Positions 36,815 through 40,201 of a stretch of DNA of 40,201 bases are shown here, in pieces; positions within the stretch are counted from its first letter, which is position 1; each line of letters begins with the position of its first letter. Under the pieces are notes generated by a model. The model had not been told where the DNA came from, did no database searches, and was given only the letters and a program-made list of their open reading frames with translations. Where the stretch lies: NCBI GenBank assembly GCA_902774055.1, contig CACYGX010000024.1, positions 1 to 40,201 on the forward strand, read 5' to 3'. A program made the position numbers and the translations under genes. Origin of the DNA: an uncultured Bacteroidales bacterium. GTDB taxonomy: Bacteria > Bacteroidota > Bacteroidia > Bacteroidales > Muribaculaceae.

Positions 36815-36851
36815 AGGTTAAGAACCCACTCGTGGTGGTGGTTCTTAACCT
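36815..36851 (-). terminator. Intrinsic terminator or attenuator after rplL
   Basis: AGGTTAAGAACC / GGTTCTTAACCT, a perfect 12-bp stem, followed by TTTTT on the minus strand. It starts 22 bases after the rplL stop. Partial termination here would explain excess L7/L12 over RNA polymerase subunits. Confidence 0.82.
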
Positions 36852-36873
36852 ACACACCTGTTAACAGGTGCTA

Positions 36874-37251
36874 TTATTTCAGTTCAACCTCGGCACCCAG
36901 GCCCTCGATCTCTGCCTTCAGAGCCTCGGCCTCGTCCTTGGATGCACCCTCCTTCAGGGTTGCGGGAGCCTTGTCAACAAGGTCCTTAGCGTCCTTCAGA
37001 CCCAAGCTGAGGAGCTCTTTCACCTTCTTGATCACCTGGAGCTTCTGAGCACCAGCGGCCTTGAGGACAACATCAAAAGAGGTCTTCTCCTCGGCCTCGG
37101 CGGCACCACCAGCAGCGGGACCAGCGGCAACAGCAACAGCTGCAGCGGCGGGCTCGATGCCATATTCGTCTTTCAAAATCTGAGCGAGTTCGTTAACTTC
37201 CTTAACGGTAAGGTTCACTAACTGTTCTGCAAAAGCTTTCAAATCTGCCAT
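36874..37251 (-). CDS. rplL: Ribosomal protein L7/L12
   Basis: 125 aa. It forms the stalk dimers of the large subunit that recruit translation factors. The N-terminal dimerisation domain ([24 protein letters not shown]) is followed by the Ala/Gly-rich hinge ([22 protein letters not shown]) and the C-terminal factor-binding domain ([33 protein letters not shown]). Length is standard. It follows rplJ with a 39-base gap and precedes a strong terminator. Confidence 0.98.
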   Translation of the reverse strand: MADLKAFAEQLVNLTVKEVNELAQILKDEYGIEPAAAAVAVAAGPAAGGAAEAEEKTSFDVVLKAAGAQKLQVIKKVKELLSLGLKDAKDLVDKAPATLKEGASKDEAEALKAEIEGLGAEVELK

Positions 37252-37290
37252 AATAGTATGGATTTAAAATTGGTTGTTGTTTGTTTTTGT

Positions 37291-37815
37291 TTAATTTTCT
37301 TTTTTGGATAAGGTTTCCAGGACTCCGTGGAGCTTATTGCCACCCGACTGCAGAGCGCTGATAACGTTCTTGGCCGGCGACTGCAGCAATGCCACAACAT
37401 CGGCGATGAGCTCGTTCTTGCTCTTGATAGCCACGAGAGCGTCAAGGTTCTGCTCGCCAACATAGACGGTCTCCTCGACATAAGCGGCCTTGAATGCGGG
37501 AATGGTCTCCTTCTTACCGCGGAATTCCTTGATGATTTTAGCAGGCGCGTTACCAGTGTCGCTGAGCAGCAACGTGGTGGGGCCAGCCAGGGAGTCATAG
37601 AGGCCACTATAGTCGATGTCACAAGCATCCATGGCCTTCTTCAACAGGGTGTTCTTGACAACCATCATCTTGATACCGGCCTTAAAGGCAGCGCGGCGCA
37701 AGTCCACGGTCTTCTCGGCGTTCAGCGATGTGGTGTTTGCCAGATAAACTACACTATACTTGTCAAGAGTCTCTTTGATCTTGTCGATCATTAAGGTTTT
37801 ATCTTCCTTCTTCAT
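37291..37815 (-). CDS. rplJ: Ribosomal protein L10
   Basis: 174 aa. It anchors L7/L12 dimers to 23S rRNA. The N-terminal rRNA-binding domain contains YSVVYLANTTSLNAEKTVDLR and the conserved KNTLLKKAM near residue 55. The C-terminal helix that carries L7/L12 follows about residue 135. It lies between rplA and rplL, only 24 bases from rplA, which leaves no room for a large independent L10 leader. Confidence 0.97.
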   Translation of the reverse strand: MKKEDKTLMIDKIKETLDKYSVVYLANTTSLNAEKTVDLRRAAFKAGIKMMVVKNTLLKKAMDACDIDYSGLYDSLAGPTTLLLSDTGNAPAKIIKEFRGKKETIPAFKAAYVEETVYVGEQNLDALVAIKSKNELIADVVALLQSPAKNVISALQSGGNKLHGVLETLSKKEN

Positions 37816-37839
37816 TTCGTTGTAATCAATTTAAAATGT

Positions 37840-38535
37840 TTAAGCCTCAATCGACTTGGGATCAACCTTGATGCCCTTGCTCATGGTGCTCGAAAGATAA
37901 ATGCTCTTGATGTACGTACCCTTAGCGGCAGCGGGTTTCAGCTTGATGAGCGTGTTGATGAACGCGGCAGCGTTGTCGCGGATCTGCTCGGGGCTGAAGG
38001 ACACCTTACCGATCGAGGTGTGTACAATACCACCCTTATCGACCTTGAAGTCGATCTTACCTTGTTTCACTTCTTTCACAGCCTTTGCAACGTCAGGAGT
38101 AACGGTGCCACTCTTGGGGTTAGGCATGAGGCCACGGGGACCGAGAATGCGGCCCAAGGGACCTACCTTACCCATGATCTGGGGCTGAGTGATAATCACA
38201 TCAATGTCAGTCCATCCGCCCTTAATCTTGTCGATGTACTCGTCAAGACCGACATATTCTGCTCCGGCTTCCTTAGCAGCGGCTTCGGCCTCCGGTCCAC
38301 AAAGAACCAGGACGCGAACCTGCTTGCCAGTGCCATGAGGCAGCGACACAACGCCACGAACCATCTGGTTGGCCTTACGGGGATCGACACCAAGACGTAC
38401 GTCGATATCCGTGGAAGCATCAAACTTGGTGAAAGTGATTTCCTTAACCAATGCTGCAGCTTCCTCAAGGGTGTAAGCCTTCCCCGTTTCAACCTTCGCG
38501 TTGTACAACTTCTGATTTTTCGTTAATTTACTCAT
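37840..38535 (-). CDS. rplA: Ribosomal protein L1
   Basis: 231 aa from the ATG at 38535 ([16 protein letters not shown]); a TTG two codons upstream is less likely. It forms the mobile L1 stalk at the E-site and in many bacteria autoregulates its operon. Family blocks seen: [13 protein letters not shown] near residue 70, [13 protein letters not shown] near residue 140, and the C-terminal [11 protein letters not shown]. It follows rplK with a 14-base gap. Nothing unusual in length. Confidence 0.97.
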   Translation of the reverse strand: MSKLTKNQKLYNAKVETGKAYTLEEAAALVKEITFTKFDASTDIDVRLGVDPRKANQMVRGVVSLPHGTGKQVRVLVLCGPEAEAAAKEAGAEYVGLDEYIDKIKGGWTDIDVIITQPQIMGKVGPLGRILGPRGLMPNPKSGTVTPDVAKAVKEVKQGKIDFKVDKGGIVHTSIGKVSFSPEQIRDNAAAFINTLIKLKPAAAKGTYIKSIYLSSTMSKGIKVDPKSIEA

Positions 38536-38549
38536 AATCAATAAAGTTT

Positions 38550-38930
38550 TTAAACGTTCTCAGGGAATTGACCCTTTACAGTGATACCCATACTTCTTGC
38601 TGTTCCGGCCACCATACGCATAGCCGAGGTTACAGAAGCCACCTTCTTGCGGTTGGGCTCACCAGAGCCACCCTTGATCTTAGCGGCCTCCAGCAACTGA
38701 ACGGGCACGGGAGAAGTCTTGACGATGAAGTCAAAACTCTTGTCGGCGTAGTAAGAGATAACTACGGGCAACACCTTGCCAGCCTTGTTCTGGGTGCGGG
38801 CGTTGAATTGCTTGCAAAAATCCATGATATTGATACCCTTAGAACCCAGAGCGGGACCTACGGGAGGAGAGGGGTTTGCTGCCCCACCCTTAATCTGCAA
38901 TTTGATCTGTCCAGCAATTTCTTTAGCCAT
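38550..38930 (-). CDS. rplK: Ribosomal protein L11, with an internal deletion in the C-terminal domain
   Basis: 126 aa; the usual length in this phylum is about 145. The N-terminal domain is intact ([30 protein letters not shown]). After EPNRKKVA the sequence goes straight to [17 protein letters not shown]. Relatives carry about 21 further residues between these points (a VAEITWEQ...KMVDLN...EAAMRMV-like stretch), which form part of the rRNA-binding C-terminal fold. The loss is in frame and the GTARSMGI block is present. L11 binds the GTPase-associated 23S rRNA region and is needed for RelA activation and thiostrepton action. This may be a real lineage trait or an assembly artefact. The comparison is to remembered Bacteroides sequences. 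Confidence 0.93.
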   Translation of the reverse strand: MAKEIAGQIKLQIKGGAANPSPPVGPALGSKGINIMDFCKQFNARTQNKAGKVLPVVISYYADKSFDFIVKTSPVPVQLLEAAKIKGGSGEPNRKKVASVTSAMRMVAGTARSMGITVKGQFPENV

Positions 38931-39006
38931 TGTACAAATTCAATTTAATATGGTGTAATAAAAACAATGTAAGTATTGACTCAGTAGCGTAACATCAACC
39001 TCGCCA

Positions 39007-39561
39007 TTACTCACGTTCGACTTGCGAATTATCCAACTTGAGCGGCGTCTCGCGTCCAAATACCTTTACCATCACTGTCAACTCGCGCTTCTCGTGGTTG
39101 ATCTCCTTGATCTCACCAATGAAGCCGCTGAAGGGGCCGAAGTTCACCTTCACCGACTCGCCAACGACATAGTCGTTGACCGAATCAGCTGCCTCGGCCT
39201 CACGGGCCTCGGCCTGGCCGAGCATCGTCAGAATCTGCTGCTCGGGCACGGGTTCCGGACGGCGTTCACCCTCGCGTGAGCGCACAAAGTTCACCACGTT
39301 GGTGGTGTCCTGCAGGGTCACTTCGATGTCAGGGATAAGCTCCAGCTTCACGAACACATAACCCGAAAACATGACCTTCTCTTTGAGGACCTTCTTTCCG
39401 GCACGCGTCGTGTAAACCTTCTCGGTGGGCACGAGAATCTGAGAGATGTTCTCGGCGTACACAGGATTGTTCTTCCTGTAACCCTCGATCATCTCCTTAA
39501 CCTTCATCTCCTTGCCTGAGATAGTACGCAGGATGTACCACTGATGCTTACCTTGAGACAT
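39007..39561 (-). CDS. nusG: Transcription termination/antitermination factor NusG
   Basis: 184 aa. The NGN domain begins WYILRTISGKEMKVKEMIE and contains YVFVKLELIPD. The C-terminal KOW domain reads VGESVKVNFGPFSGFIGEI with VFGRETPLKLD near the end. It couples RNA polymerase to Rho and to the ribosome. It sits in the conserved secE-nusG-rplK order. Length is normal and there is no insertion. Confidence 0.97.
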   Translation of the reverse strand: MSQGKHQWYILRTISGKEMKVKEMIEGYRKNNPVYAENISQILVPTEKVYTTRAGKKVLKEKVMFSGYVFVKLELIPDIEVTLQDTTNVVNFVRSREGERRPEPVPEQQILTMLGQAEAREAEAADSVNDYVVGESVKVNFGPFSGFIGEIKEINHEKRELTVMVKVFGRETPLKLDNSQVERE

Positions 39562-39612
39562 AGTTGTGACTAGTGCTGTGACAGTTTGTTAAAAAATACT
39601 TGATGCTGTAAC

Positions 39613-39629
39613 GTCCACCACGAGTGGAC
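39613..39629. repeat. Small hairpin between secE and nusG
   Basis: GTCCAC / GTGGAC around a 5-base loop in the 91-base secE-nusG gap. No T-tract follows, so a terminator is unlikely; it may be an RNA processing or stability element. Confidence 0.3.
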
Positions 39630-39652
39630 AGGAGGTTTTCAAGCGCCCTCGA

Positions 39653-39859
39653 TCAGGAAGCTACACCGTAAACGAGGTGCATCACTTCATTGATACAGAG
39701 GTCGATTACCCAAATGACCAGCGACGCAACGATGGAAGCAACCATTACGACGATGGTACTGTTGGCCAGTTCACTCTTAGTAGGCCAAGAAACCTTATTA
39801 ACGAGCTCGTTATAAGATTCCTTGATATCCGTAAGCCTGTTATTAAAAAACTTTTTCAT
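39653..39859 (-). CDS. secE: Protein translocase subunit SecE
   Basis: 68 aa from the ATG at 39859 (MKKFFNNRLTDIKESYNEL). An upstream in-frame ATG would start inside the tRNA 3' flank and is rejected. The protein has the conserved amphipathic segment NKVSWPTKSELANST followed by one hydrophobic transmembrane helix (VVMVASIVASLVIWVIDL). It is an essential SecYEG component in the inner membrane. Length fits the short SecE form. Confidence 0.95.
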   Translation of the reverse strand: MKKFFNNRLTDIKESYNELVNKVSWPTKSELANSTIVVMVASIVASLVIWVIDLCINEVMHLVYGVAS

Positions 39860-39882
39860 TTGTTTATTCGTCTTTCTGTTTG

Positions 39883-39955
39883 CACGGGAAGTAAGGCTCG
39901 AACTCACGACCTACGGTTTTGGAGACCGTCGCTCTACCAACTGAGCTATTCCCGT
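39883..39955 (-). tRNA. trnW: tRNA-Trp (CCA anticodon)
   Basis: Folds as a full cloverleaf: acceptor ACGGGAA/TTCCCGT, D-stem GCTC/GAGC, anticodon stem ACGGT/ACCGT with loop CTCCAAA (anticodon CCA), T-arm GTGAG-TTCGAGC-CTTAC with one G-U pair. The discriminator is G. The CCA end is not encoded. It lies between tuf and secE, a position I recall for tRNA-Trp in Bacteroidetes. Confidence 0.97.
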
Positions 39956-40201
39956 ATTTAAAAAGGGTCCGGCTGGCTTGATGATGCCAGTGATCTGACC
40001 TGAACCTACGGTGCGGCCACCCTCGCGGATAGCGAAACGCAGACCTTCGCTGCAAGCAACCGGGGTGATCAGCTTGACGTCGATCTCGACGTTGTCACCA
40101 GGCATTACCATCTCGACACCAGCGGGGAGCATGATCTCACCGGTTACATCCAGGGTGCGGATGTAGAACTGGGGACGATAGTGGTTGTGGAACGGGGTGT
40201 G
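39911..40201 (-). CDS. tuf: Elongation factor Tu, 3' end (runs off the window), abnormal C-terminus
   Basis: The last 96 codons of EF-Tu domain 3: [49 protein letters not shown]. In Bacteroides the protein stops about four residues after GSGQIT. Here the frame continues [13 protein letters not shown] and on through the tRNA-Trp gene, ending at TAG 39911-39913, so the predicted tail is about 20 residues too long. A tract of five T residues lies at 39960-39964 (CCCTTTTTAAA on the minus strand). One T fewer would give TAA just before the tRNA. A homopolymer error or a real frameshift are both possible. The true end may be near 39958. The rest of the gene is outside the window. Confidence 0.9.
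   Translation of the reverse strand, partial: HTPFHNHYRPQFYIRTLDVTGEIMLPAGVEMVMPGDNVEIDVKLITPVACSEGLRFAIREGGRTVGSGQITGIIKPAGPFLNTGIAQLVERRSPKP

Overview
The window looks like a chromosomal segment of a gut Bacteroidales bacterium, most likely Muribaculaceae or Prevotellaceae. The evidence is Bacteroidetes-type promoters (TTTG, about 19 bp, TAnnTTTG), a BtuB/BtuG-type vitamin B12 uptake pair, BspA-like leucine-rich repeat proteins, C10 peptidases, and RpoB/RpoC/EF-Tu sequences of Bacteroidetes type. Every recognisable gene lies on the minus strand, so transcription runs from high to low coordinates.

Layout by coordinate. 1-2.2 kb: a leftward consensus promoter with only a tiny ORF behind it, then a long coiled-coil protein ending in a perfect beta-clamp-type motif. 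2.2-4.6 kb: topA. 4.8-8.9 kb: B12 locus 1, a cobalamin riboswitch followed by a large surface protein/beta-propeller fusion and a DUF4465-like secreted protein. 8.9-13.8 kb: a two-gene unit with a BspA-like LRR protein and a C10 (streptopain-like) peptidase carrying LRRs. 14.0-16.9 kb: the anaerobic ribonucleotide reductase pair nrdD-nrdG. 17.2-23.3 kb: four tandem paralogous secreted proteins, each with its own promoter and terminator. 23.6-28.3 kb: B12 locus 2, a cobalamin riboswitch, btuB-like TonB receptor, btuG-like lipoprotein and a surface protein homologous to the first half of the locus 1 fusion. 28.3-40.2 kb: the conserved block rpoC, rpoB, rplL, rplJ, rplA, rplK, nusG, secE, tRNA-Trp and the 3' end of tuf.

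The unifying feature of the accessory part is a C-terminal dockerin-like module (two Ca-loop/helix repeats ending in LIDxLL) on eight of the eleven exported proteins: both B12-locus surface proteins, the C10 peptidase, the BspA-like protein and all four tandem paralogs. No cohesin is visible. The module may therefore be a secretion, anchoring or assembly tag of a surface system rather than part of a cellulosome; this is inference.

Two oddities lie in the housekeeping block. Ribosomal protein L11 appears to lack about 21 residues of its rRNA-binding C-terminal domain. The tuf reading frame has no stop before tRNA-Trp and ends inside the tRNA gene. Family assignments rest on reading the translated sequences and remembered family features; no database search was run.
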